DNA from: Stercorarius parasiticus
Lineage: Eukaryota; Chordata; Aves; Charadriiformes; Stercorariidae
Direction of reading: 5' to 3'
Assembly: GCA_013396915.1 (NCBI GenBank)
Contig: VWZL01000475.1
Span: 17,836 to 81,835 of the forward strand
Length of the DNA stretch: 64,000 bases
Shown: piece after piece, positions 1 through 10,479 of the stretch
How positions within the stretch are numbered: position 1 is the first letter of the stretch
Layout of the letters: the number at the start of each line of letters is the position of its first letter
Notes under the pieces: generated by a model
The model's database searches: none
Told to the model about the DNA's origin: nothing
Seen by the model: the letters and a program-made list of their open reading frames with translations, nothing else
Made by a program: the position numbers and the translations under genes

Positions 1-1105
1 AAGGCAGAAATAAAAGCTGACATTCAGACAAACAGGCATGGATTTTTACAAAGCAATAAATTTTTGTACAAGAGCAGAACTTTCTACTTACTGGCCTTCT
101 GTTAACTTTGTATTGTATTATAGAGGGACTGACTTCAGGTTGAACTATACTCTTAAGAGAACACTTTTGACATTCTCCTGAGTAAATCTGAAAATATTGT
201 CTGACACCCACACAGGAACTCGCGTTATGGCATGGATTATATTATTATATTGCATGGATTTGAGTATTTAACTACTATGAGATACAAAATGTACATTTCA
301 CATTTAGGCTTTTCAGATTACCTATTTTGTCCTCAAAGTAAATGCTACGTTACATGTACTTGTATCAGTGTGCTAGGAACTGACCACAGGAAGACCAGAC
401 AGAGAAGTCCTATTAACATCAATCACTACTTCTGAATCAAGTTCCTCTTAATTAGTATAAAAATGTACTAGAACAAAAATTATTTCTTCTTTGAATAATT
501 GAGCACTGAAACTGATATAAAACCACGTTTTCACAGAATCCTGATGACAGACGCAGAGGGATTTGCTTGTTTAAGCTTTGAAATAGTGCTAAGAGCAATG
601 CCTGTCCAGGGGCAGGCAGTTCGTTTAGCCTGGCAAGCTCAATACGAAACAGCTTCAGTCCAAAGGCTGTCTAGTGACACCAGGATGACACGCCTAAGTT
701 ACCATACATGAACTATTATCTCGGAGACTCCCATTGAAAGTTTATTTAAGTTGACTCACTAAGGGCACAATGAGAAGACCTCAGTTTAGTTAGGACAGCA
801 CAGAAAGAAGCAAGATGCTACTTTTGCAGTGCTTGTGAGAAAGCACTGGAAGAGTTTACACATAAATTTATTCTGAATTATAGACTTTATTATTACATTG
901 ATGTGTGACAAAATGGTTGATCATCTAATCCAACTAAAACTTTTCTATATTTTTTCAATTAGATGACAGAAAAGCTGAAACATAAAATGAAAAAGTTTTG
1001 AACCTACTGAGGAATAGTTTTGCAATTTAAATACACGAATCAAGTAAACCTTATGTATTTCAGGAGAACTTAATTATTTTCTTTTAGAAATAAAATGATG
1101 AAGCA
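1..1105 (-). other. ACP1 3' UTR and downstream flank
   Basis: No gene is seen beyond the ACP1 stop. On the minus strand, AATAAA poly(A) signals occur at 886-891, 867-872 and 741-746; the sequence alone does not show which is used. The short open frames here (for example 232-435 and 499-711) look like chance. Confidence 0.5.
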
Positions 1106-1183
1106 TTAATGAGGTTTCTCCAGAAATGCTTTACAGCATCTAACACACTGCTCGTAAACAGTTTCAAAGTCCTTTTCATTCCC
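1106..1183 (-). CDS. ACP1: ACP1 last coding exon and stop
   Basis: 78 nt encoding 25 residues beginning [13 protein letters not shown] and ending FLEKPH, then TAA at 1106-1108. The acceptor is TTCTAG. It forms the C-terminal helix with the conserved RCCKAFLEK segment. Confidence 0.96.
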   Translation of the reverse strand, partial: GNEKDFETVYEQCVRCCKAFLEKPH

Positions 1184-4100
1184 CTAGAAAAGAACAGAGG
1201 AAAAAGAATATAAGAACAGCAATATCGGTTCAAACAAAAATTTTTGCGAAGTAGTTTCCTGCTGCAAGTAATGACAAATAGCTGATGTTAGGCAAGACTA
1301 AGAACAGTACAAATACTTGGTGATAGTTTTTGCAGCTCAGGAATTTCCACAGCCAAACACTGTGACTTTGTACTCAACAGTCCTCGATGAACTTTCCTTC
1401 ACGTATTTCCTCCATTCACTCATTCACTTTTTGAGCCCTTACAAGCCTTTTTTTTTTTTTTTTTCCCTTTTTTTCCCCCTTTACATTCACAGTAACCTGT
1501 CATGTTGAGTTTCACAGTTCTATGAAGCACTGTGTGGAAAAAAAAAAATTAAAGTCTTTTTGTTTTGAACCCGCTTCCCACTAATGCCATTTGATATTCT
1601 CAACTTCTTGGGTAATGAACAGCAATTCTTTATTTACCTTTTCCCATGATATCAAGATTGTATACAACCCCACTGTATCTTCATCCACTTCTCTTTCCTA
1701 AACTGAAGAATCTTAATCTAACTGTTTGCTCTTGGCTGACATTATTCAACTTCTTTGACCTTCTCTGTCCATGTCTTGGTCTCTGTCTTTCCTGATTACA
1801 TCCTCTTTGCAAGGGGGCTGACCAACCAGGGCTTCACCCAATATTGGAAATATAGCTGCATTGCATTATTTAAATTTCAATAATTGTTATAAGCATAAAG
1901 ACATGTTTTTCCTTTCCTATCCCAATAATTTATATTGTTTTGTTAAGTCATTTAAAAAAAAACTATGTTAACACTTAGCTTTGTATAACATCATATTATA
2001 TGTCACATGTCAACTGTGGGATCTGGAAATATTATATACTATATGTACACAATTTTTAATCAAGCCACCCCAAGAATTTCTTATGCATACATAGTATGGA
2101 TCTTCAATGATAAGTTGTTTCTGTGGATCATAACTTCCAAGTAGTTCAATTTTTGCCTTGCAGTCTTTAACTTGGTTGCCTTTCCTTTTCAGGTCTCTGT
2201 AAAAGAGAAAATAAAATTTTCCCATGAATTTTTCTTCAGAACGTTTTTGGCATCAGCATGAGATGCTCATGACCGTTTCTAGAGAACAGGAAAATAATAT
2301 GCATCTGGATTCAATCAGTTCTGTGGAGTCTCTATGCTGCTGCTTGTTTTTGTTTGTTTCTTGTTATGTGGGTTTTTTTTAATTCAGTATAGGGGACATA
2401 AACATAATTCAGTGCATAAACAAGCAGTCAGGCACTCAACCTAAGGCTTAACAGAACTTTGTAACAGTCAGTTCATCAACTTCTTCCTCAAATTAATCAT
2501 TAGAACTTTCAATATCCATCTTTAGCTTGTATTAAACAAAAATAATGAAAAGTATCTAGATATTTTCCCAGAAGTATGAGTAAGCTTCTCCCATCTGTTC
2601 AAAATTGGTGTTTTAAATTGGTATGCTGCAAGTTGTCTCAACACTGCCTCTAACTCATGTGAAGTCCTACTACATTCAATTAACAGAAAACAGTAAATTG
2701 GTGAGCAAGATCTGTCCTCCCTTTGACATACTACAACATTTCATCAGTTGTCACATCCTCTTTCTTCTACACTGCCTCCCATTAATAAAACATACTGGTT
2801 TTGAGATGGTGTTTTCCCCATCTACTTAGAAATGGCTGTCCATTATCCCAAATGCAGTTAAAATGTACCTCTCATCATCTTCAGATTACAAGCAGCTCAG
2901 TACTATGATCTTCACAATGCCGAACAGCCAGAACATACTTAATTCTTTTGATATTTCACAGCTGTATACCAAATCATCATTTTACTTAGGCAGCATTAAA
3001 AAAAAAGGGCAAAACCCCCTGTAAATACTTACAGTGATAAGTATAATCAGTTTTAAGAACTTAAATTCTAATTATTACTGAATTCTGATTAAGAAATTAA
3101 TTTCAGATAGTTTAGAAATGGCAGTAAGACCACAACACTGTTTTTCCTTGAATAAAATCAGGACTCCTGTTTCAACTAAGAAATTATTGCTTAAATTTAC
3201 AGATTTGCAATAAGTTCTCTAGCTTTTTATTATTAAAAAAAGTCTAACGATTTCCTTCAAGGCTTCTGGCATACCACTTAATGAACAGGAGGGGGCCAGG
3301 TGGCTCTGGTACTAAGGAAAAGGGATGTCCCAAATCTTCCATTTCTGATATGACAGGCACTCCATCAACACCTGGAATCAGTTTGCCCTCCCAGTGCTGC
3401 GAATAGGCGTGCCCAGGGAAAAACGGTTGAACTGGGTCCAAGTGTAAGGTGAAACTTAAGTATAGCAGTAGCATTATCCCTGTTATAGTTGTGACATTTC
3501 TTCTGCTCTACAGCTCATATCGTATATATTGTTAATACAGAAGTAAGTTTCCGTTTAAGAATTCAAGTGAAAATAGAAGTAAGCCCAGTCACATCTTTGC
3601 CTGACACGCTGCAATGAAGCCAAATGCAGGCTGTGTAAGAGAGGTCATTTAACACGTTCTAGAAAATTAACCAAAATAAGTTATTTTGTTGAACTGGTGC
3701 TGCTTATAAAAGTCTTTATGTGCAACTAACAAGTTTTATTTGGGTTTTGTTTTGCTGTTGGTTGGGGTGTTTTGGGGTTATTTGTTGTTTTTTTTTTAAA
3801 CTAACTTTACAAGCAATAATCCTTACAAGCACTTTGACACTTGTAGTTTATTAAAGCTCAGCCCCTTAACCCCAATCATCAATAGGTATGTAATTAAGTA
3901 GAAATTTTGCCAGTGATATCCAAATTTTCATACTAGGCAGCTACTTCACTAAATCTTTCTGAAGTGTAAACTGTCTCAAAGACAGACATAATTAAAACAC
4001 GGCTAACAGTAACAAATAAGATTTCCCCCAGCTAACAACTTTACTTATTTCAGAGCTCACTCTATTTCTATTAAAAAAGGAAAAAACAAAACAAAACAAA

Positions 4101-7100
4101 AAAACCCACATCGTAGTTAATCCCTTCCAAGTTTCCACAGTGTCTTTTAGATGTCATGCAATTAGAAAAACACATCACTTTGATCAAGAGAGTGTGTCCT
4201 CATTCTTAACTGTATCGGCACCAGCTGCACATCTACAGCACAAAGTATACTGAATTGCCATGTCTTTAATCCTGGAGTGGCATGTAACACACAAATAAAC
4301 CATGTGAGTTCTAGCTCATTAAACTTGGAAGTGAAGAACCCATTAATTCACACGCACATAAAAAAAAAACCAAAACAAAAACAAACCTCAAACTCAAAAA
4401 TCCAAGACAAGCGAAGCAGTAAAACATGACATCTGTCTTTAAAGTTACTTTTAAGACATCACTGCAAGTAATACATATGAATTTGTTCCATTTCTTCATA
4501 CATTACCTTAGATTGCTCTCATCCATACAAAGTATATAATCAAAGGTCTGGAAATCCTCCTTAGTAACCTAGAATTAAAAATATGTGCTTTAGCCTACAA
4601 ACTGTTCTTGATTTATAAAAACAGGAAAAAAAGTATTTTCAAATTTTGTAGTTCTGATTTATTTAAAGAGAGACAGGTGGAAAGAATAAAACTGTGTAAT
4701 TTCAACTTTTACAGTAACTTAAAGCACTTTAAAAATACTTTGCCATAATTATTTATCCACTTCTCCAAGTTTTCCACAAAAAACCCCAAGTTAGCTATTT
4801 TACTAATACCTTTTTTTTTTTTCTAAACATCTCATGCATCAACTTAGAACACTATTACAAATGACATTTCTAATGTTTTCCAGTTACTAAAACTAAGGGA
4901 GGTTTCCAGTCGTGGAAGCCATGCAATAAAAATGTAGACAAATTACTTTATTGATAGGAAAACAAAAATGTAGGTATCAGTTGCAATACTTCCAATCTAG
5001 AAATTTGTCACTACAAAGAAAGAGATACCAAGTGAAATTCAAAGCTGAAGTATGATGGTATGAGTTATAATCTCTTAAAGACAAATGCATTCACAGTATT
5101 TTAGGCCATATAAGTTCACAAAATTTATGGTATGAAGTGGAAGAAAATCTAGGATCTAATGTACATCTTCCTACCATCATACTATCTGTTCTTTTTCTTC
5201 CCTGTAGCTTACTGACTCCTGAACATGAATATTAACTAAATTCAGGGATCCAAGTTCAGAGTCAGGTAGGCAAACATTGCAGATAAACCACTAACTTCAG
5301 TACTAATGTTATCTGTATTGGAATAAGGATGGCTGCACATTTTTACCAGTATAATTATATTTTTGTTTACATTTAAGCCTTATTTTTACGGTAAAATCTT
5401 CCCAGACCATGCCCACAATGCACAGTATGCTAGTATACGATAGCTGAACCAAGTATCCATAATGAGGATGAATAAATAGAATAAAACCTATAATAAGTTC
5501 ACATTAAGACTGCATTTCACGCATAGTCTTATGTGTAGTATCATAACCAAGAAACTTGGACAGTTCATTCAGTACAGGTTTTTTCTGGCAGGCGTCTCTG
5601 GGAAGTATAGGCTAGAGAAGTGACTAAGCAAGTGAACAAGACAAAATGGCAACACACGTTATCCTGTAAGTCAGAGTTTTAACTTGTAAAAATTATTTAC
5701 ATATTAAAAAAGAGTTTTAGAAAGCAAAAAACCCACTTATTTTCTGTGCAAACAGCAAATAGCTACTGATTAAGCTCCCATACCAGGGAGTAAGAAGAGA
5801 CCTACAGAAATTATCGCAAGACTAAAGCCATAAATGAAACATTCTACACAAGGAGAATTGAAGCAGGGTGGGGAAAGCATTTGAAAAGAAAGGGTTAATG
5901 GTGAAAACAAATGCAGACTTGTTTTATTTTCACTGTAAAAATATTTGCTGTATTCATGCAGTGCCTTTGACCTACGAAAATATTTTTGCAATGGAAATAG
6001 CTCTGTTTTCCTGGCAACTCTAAGCAGTACCTCTACAAGCTGCTTCTGATTGCTGTACACAGCTAAACACTGGCCCCTATGAAAATACGTGGGCATAGAT
6101 TTCTTTGTAGTACAGACATATGCAAGAATAAAATAAAAAACAGTGAAAAGTAAAACACACCTGTCACACTTCCCACCCTCTCTGTGTACTTGACAACTTG
6201 ACACTTAACTGGCCTATGAACCAGCACAAACACAGTTGGAAATGCAGCCAAAAAACCCCAATATTGCTGGTTGGCTTGTGCTCTTAAGCCCCACAGTAAT
6301 ATCAGATACAAAAAGCCTAGTGGAGCAAACTCCAGTGAACTGAAGATATTCCTCAAAACTATGAAAACTTGTATTTTGGGGGAAGAAATTGATGACATAA
6401 AAGAAATGGAGCTCAAGCAGTCAACTGTGGATGGAACTACACAGATAACAGTAACTTTACATTAAAATGCACGTGGCCATTATTAAAGACTATCAATGGA
6501 GAAACACATCATCATTCTAATTTATTTGTTAAACATTTCCCTTTGTTTACAGAAGGGAAATCTCCTTTTCTCTGTCTAAAAACGAAAGAGAGACAGAGAC
6601 AGTAGTCCTCAAATTTATCCAGCTGTGAAGCAGCACTCAATACAACCTTCCTCTAATCTCAATTTCATATTTAAGGCAAATGCACAGCATGAGTCATACA
6701 GAAATTCTGGCCTCAGCATGAATAAAAGTGAAACTGATTAACAGCTATCTGTTTTGCGCATGAAGACTAAGAGCTTACAGAACTTCAATGGATGCATAAA
6801 CATACAGCAACCTACCATCAAATAAAATGTTAACAAACTCTTTATATATATACACGTTTATTTTTATACTTCACTTTTCACTTAAAATTCACTTAAGCCA
6901 TCACTGTATACGATGATAGGATGTAACCAATTTAACATTCTCTCTTACATAAATCATTCTTGTAGCATTTATGTCAGTTTTGAATAAAAAAAGATACAAT
7001 CCATGATTATCATAATTATGCACAAAATTACATGAAAGAAAGTGCCTTTCACTGGGTGGGTAACAGTTTTCCACAGGAGTGAAGAGGATAATTGCATAAG

Positions 7101-9462
7101 GTAGTCATCTTATGACAGTATTTCAAAGGCAACAGAAGACAAATCCCTCCTCTCTATTTCTGCAGCTTCTGTATTAAATCTTTCTTAATCTGCTCTGAAA
7201 CAAGTCATACACAAAATTCTGTCCTTGAGTTTGTCTCCAATAGTGAAACAAATACACTTCCACTTGTACTAACCTGACTACTCTGAAAAGTCCTATTCTA
7301 CACTATCGAGTCCCTCTCTTTCCAAAAGTACCACAAGACTGTATCAGGTCCACAGTTCAGAGAATCAGCAGAGACCATTTGACAGAAGTTTGAAAAAAAA
7401 ATATTGGAGTTACATAGTTAACATCAGTGCAAAATCAACAGTTATTTGTAGTTCAGGGATTTGAAAATTTTCTTTATGAAAAAACCTGCTTTTACTGGGA
7501 TGTTTTAGACAAATTTTCATCCTGCTAAGACTTTCATTTTATAGTCTCATTCTTGTAATTTTCTCTCCCTGTATATGTAACATTTTAGGCTCTTCTGCTT
7601 TAAAAATCTCTTCGTTTGCCAGAACGTATAAGCAAATGTCTTCATTAAAGTGTTTTTATTCCTTCTCTGCCAAAGGAGGATACACAGATTTGTTTCAAGG
7701 CAGAGAATCAACTGGTTTTGGATGCTTTGCTTCAGTTTAACTGCTCAAATACCACCCTAGTAATACCCAAGAACAGTTCTCAAGTTTCCAAGGCTTATCT
7801 TTTAAGAATACAGACACTTTACACTACTGTGACTGAAACACTGATTAATTTCAGTACCATTTAGCTTGTATAATGATAAATAATGCTGTTTGTAAGCACT
7901 GATAAATAGCAAGTCCAGAACTTGTAAGAGGAAAAGATCGTAACAGACTTTTTCTAGTAATTAATCTAATAGTAAAACATTGAAAATCTGAAACGATGTT
8001 GTGCTCAGTCCTGTTTGTCTTATTATATAACGGAGATTAGCATCAGGAGAGGTCAGCAGAGGGCAACTGACTAATTGAGGGAATTTATTTTAAAAAGTTA
8101 AAAAACTAAACATGTAGTCTTTGAAAGTGAAAAAAGTAAGTATGACCTCAGTGAGGTCTAGTAAAATTCTGAAGGGAACAGAAATGGAAGATAATAACAA
8201 GACTACTTGATCTTTTTGTCAGTACAAGAACTAGTGGCATAAACTCAGGCTAAGCAAAGGTCAAGCCCTAAAGGAATATCTTATATCCAGAGAATAGTTA
8301 ACTGAAGTAAGTTATGTGCATTTATTTGAGTGTCTGAACGATTTAAATAGATGCAGACACATTTATCTCCGATCTCTCTGGAATACAACATGGAAATAAA
8401 TGTCCTTTTGTTAACGAAAACCGAGATTAATTTTGGTAAAACTTAAGAGGATTTCACCAAGTGACAAACCTGTCTTTGACTTAAGAATGCTTCAAGGATA
8501 TGTTTTTCGACGAAGTTACCACCAACCATGCTACTAATCTTAGGTTTCAGTGCCTTTGTTCTTATTTAGCACTCTAAATTTTTTTAAAAGATCTTCATGC
8601 AAGAGCAGAAGCTTTCTGTGATGGGTGAACAGATATTACAATCCCTTACTGAAAGAAGCACCACAGATTACTAAAGTCAGTCCATTTTTAAAAAGTATTA
8701 AAAAAAAGTTTCATAAAAATGCCCTAAATACTAAATATTTGAAGGCAGGATTTTTCTATAATGCAAAAACTGCTCCAATGCTTCCTAGTTATACTTCCAA
8801 TGAAGCTTAATAACAAGAAACTCACTAACCTCAACTAGTAGAGTTTGGCCACTTTGGAGTCCTTTGAAAAACTGCACATAGTATTTATTACTTGATGCTT
8901 AGCCGTGCATTGGTCAAATTACTTTTGTGATTGTAATGGTTAGGGCTAAACAAAGCATGGGTATGAATAAGAAAGAAAATACACTCTCTTCTACCTGCCG
9001 TGCTTTATGTGCTGTCTCAATGCCATGATTTCTTAGACAGCTTAAAGCCCTTGCATCTGGGGAGCGCCCCACGTTCCAGTCTGAAACAGCAGCACTGTCT
9101 GTCATCCACTGTAACAACAAAACAAATACATACACATATTTAAAGAAAATTAAACTACAGTACCTGCCTGGCAATATGATTCATGGTAATGCCATGCTTC
9201 TTCATGCAAGTCTGTCCTCGATAGTCAGGAGGGCTTCCTATTTCATAGGTAGATGTCGCTGCACTGTCTATCCTCCACTACAGAAAAACAAATTTATATT
9301 TTTATGTTTCCTTTCTCACTGCTTGTATTTCTACTAACTGGCTATGAAACAGTTATTTCTTAGGCAGGAACAGAAATAAACAGCTTACCTTATTTTCAAG
9401 TTTTTCATCAGTTACGAGTTTTCTGAAAACTGCTTCAGCTATTGGAGAGCGACAAATGTTTC
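1106..9462 (-). CDS. ACP1: ACP1, low-molecular-weight protein tyrosine phosphatase (exon 1 not visible)
   Basis: Cytosolic 18-kDa phosphatase that removes phosphate from phosphotyrosine proteins and small phosphate esters. Coding exons in transcript order: 9389-9462, then one of 9164-9277 or 8995-9108, then 4507-4568, 2091-2196 and 1106-1183. All introns between them are GT-AG and all phases join. With a 15-codon first exon, as in the human protein, the product is 158 residues, the usual family length. The P-loop Arg (NICRS) is in exon 2. The general-acid Asp and the two tyrosines of EDPYY are in exon 5. The catalytic Cys belongs to exon 1, which I could not find and which probably lies in the gap at 18032-18481. 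Identity rests on recognisable protein sequence in every exon. No frameshift or internal stop is seen. Confidence 0.97.
1184..2090 (-). other. ACP1 last intron
   Basis: Intron between the last two coding exons. It holds a long plus-strand pyrimidine tract at about 1448-1490 and otherwise nothing I recognise. Confidence 0.85.
2091..2196 (-). CDS. ACP1: ACP1 coding exon 5 (general-acid Asp)
   Basis: 106 nt: the last base of the Arg codon plus 35 codons, ending EDPYY. It contains [15 protein letters not shown]. The Asp of DPYY is the family's general acid, and the two Tyr residues are the known regulatory phosphorylation sites. The acceptor is TTACAG and the donor GTATGC, phase 0. Confidence 0.97.
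2197..4506 (-). other. ACP1 intron 4
   Basis: AT-rich intron. It contains the unidentified coding-like frame at 3244-3474 (listed separately) and A-rich simple sequence near 4077-4108. No recognisable transposon. Confidence 0.85.
3244..3474 (-). pseudogene. Unidentified coding-like frame with a close poly(A) signal
   Basis: I do not recognise this product. The 76-codon frame is more GC-rich than its flanks and has a non-random look ([39 protein letters not shown]). It stops at TAG (3244-3246) and is followed 12 nt later by AATAAA on the same strand (3226-3231). A possible acceptor (TAACAG) lies just before the first ATG. It could be an alternative last exon of ACP1, a fragment of a processed pseudogene or mobile element, or chance. 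Confidence 0.25.
4507..4568 (-). CDS. ACP1: ACP1 coding exon 4
   Basis: 62 nt encoding [20 protein letters not shown] plus the first two bases of an Arg codon. The acceptor is TTCTAG and the donor GTAATG. This is the central strand-helix of the phosphatase fold and is strongly conserved. Confidence 0.96.
4569..8994 (-). other. ACP1 intron 3
   Basis: Long AT-rich intron after the alternative exon pair. It has two overlapping minus-strand frames (5770-6204 and 6063-6416) with no recognisable domain, and a CTCF-like motif at 8053-8066. No transposon that I can identify. Confidence 0.8.
8053..8066 (+). promoter_or_regulatory. Possible CTCF-like site
   Basis: TCAGCAGAGGGCAA agrees with the vertebrate CTCF core CCASYAGRKGGCRS at 12 of 14 positions. 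Single-motif matches are common by chance in 64 kb, so this is only a candidate. Confidence 0.2.
8995..9108 (-). CDS. ACP1: ACP1 alternative exon, slow (S) isoform
   Basis: Also 114 nt and 38 residues, phase 0 at both ends, from [18 protein letters not shown] to TAHKARQ. It matches the exon of the human S isoform. The acceptor is TTACAG and the donor GTAGAAG. Only 55 nt (9109-9163) separate it from the F exon. Splicing both together would add 38 residues without a frameshift, so exclusivity must come from splicing mechanics rather than from nonsense decay. Confidence 0.95.
9164..9277 (-). CDS. ACP1: ACP1 alternative exon, fast (F) isoform
   Basis: 114 nt encoding exactly 38 residues, phase 0 at both ends, from WRIDSAATS to HIARQ and including PPDYRGQTC. 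This matches the exon of the human F isoform. The acceptor is CTGTAG and the donor GTACTG. It is one of a tandem-duplicated, mutually exclusive pair. The segment forms the variable wall of the active site, known to alter substrate preference between isoforms. Confidence 0.95.
9389..9462 (-). CDS. ACP1: ACP1 coding exon 2 (P-loop)
   Basis: The 74-nt exon begins with the last two bases of a Gly codon and then encodes 24 residues starting [15 protein letters not shown]. This is the second half of the CX5R phosphate-binding loop plus the following helix, and includes the catalytic Arg. The acceptor is TATAG and the donor GTAAG. It ends in phase 0, so either alternative exon downstream can follow in frame. 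Confidence 0.97.
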
Positions 9463-9609
9463 CTATAGAAACAGGAGATTAAAGTGCAATTTCAGGTGAT
9501 TAAAAACAAACAAATCAATAATTGTGTGGATTTGTCAGCACAGATCAGATTAAAGATTTTTATTTACCTAGGTAAAATGTGGGTTGCTTATGTTGTTATA
9601 ACCCAAAAG

Positions 9610-10337
9610 ATTCTGCAAGGGTGGAAACCCAGAGTTCCGCACCTGGGTTGGGGCAGTCTCCAGTATCAACACAGGCTGGGGGATGGAGGGATTGAGAGCA
9701 GCCCTGCTGGGAAGGACTTCGAGATACCGGTCGGTGAAAAACTGGATATGAGCTGGCAGTGTGCACTTGCAACCCAGAAAGCCAACTGTACCCTGGGGTG
9801 CATCAAAAGAAGCGTGGCCAGCAGGTTAAGGGAGGTGATTCTGTCCCTCTGCTCCACTCTCGAGACCCCCACCTGGAGTACTGTGTCCAGCTCTAGGGTC
9901 CCCAGCACAGGAAAAGACATGGACTTGTTGGAGCATGTCCAGAGGAGGGCCATGAAGATGATCAGAGGCATGGAACACCTCTGAGTGAGAACTGGGGTTG
10001 CACAGCCTGGAGAAAAGAAGGACTGGGGAGACCTTATTGTGGCCTTTCTATATATAAAGGAGGCTGTAGTGACAAGAGGCAATGGTTTTAAACTGAAAGA
10101 GGGTAGATTTATATAGGACATAAGGAAGAAATTTTTTTTTCCTATGAGGGTGGTGAGCCACTGGAACAGGTTGCCCAGAGAGGTGGTAGATGCCCCATCA
10201 CTGGAAGTGTTCAAGGTCAGGCTGGATGGGGCTTTGAGCAATGTAATCTAGTGAAAGATGTCCCTGCCCATGGCAGGGGGGTTGGACTAGATCATCTTTG
10301 AAGGTCCCTTCCCACCTAAATCATTCTATGATTCTAT
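9610..10337 (+). mobile_element. CR1 LINE, 3' fragment
   Basis: A 5'-truncated CR1 retrotransposon, antisense to ACP1. It carries the decayed C-terminal part of ORF2 (KANCTLGCIKRSVASRLREV) and the characteristic tail: GGTTGGACTAGATCATC, then TCCCACCTAAATC, ending in two ATTCTATG-like octamers. Frames are broken, so it is inactive. It starts about 150 bp upstream of ACP1 exon 2. Confidence 0.93.
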
Positions 10338-10391
10338 ACTATCCATCAGTCTCTTGAAATGCATATCATTATATGAAAAGATGTAACTTAC

Positions 10392-10479
10392 TAAAATAAT
10401 TAGGAGGAATATTGTGTAAGCGCACTGCTCTTTTCTTCTGCTCCACAAGCAATCCGTGATCACAGAAGACCAGGAAAAA
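10392..10479 (-). other. Exon-like segment in ACP1 intron 1
   Basis: An 88-nt segment on the ACP1 strand with an acceptor (TTCTGTAG) and a full-consensus donor (GTAAGT). One frame is open throughout (…FCDHGLLVEQKKRAVRLHN…). Spliced after exon 1 (phase 1) it would be read in another frame and meet TGA after six codons. Spliced into exon 2 its last base restores that exon's frame (A|GA). It could be a poison exon, an alternative 5' exon, an old exon remnant, or chance. I do not recognise the peptide. Confidence 0.3.

Noticed and set aside
1448..1490. Long pyrimidine tract, considered as a strong splice acceptor
   Set aside because: It lies on the plus strand, opposite to ACP1 transcription, with no exon after it.
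5770..6416. Overlapping minus-strand frames of 144 and 117 codons in ACP1 intron 3
   Set aside because: They overlap each other in different frames, are hydrophobic and cysteine-rich without a domain, and sit in AT-rich intron; most likely chance.
9666..10241. 191-codon minus-strand frame
   Set aside because: It is the antisense of the CR1 ORF2 fragment.
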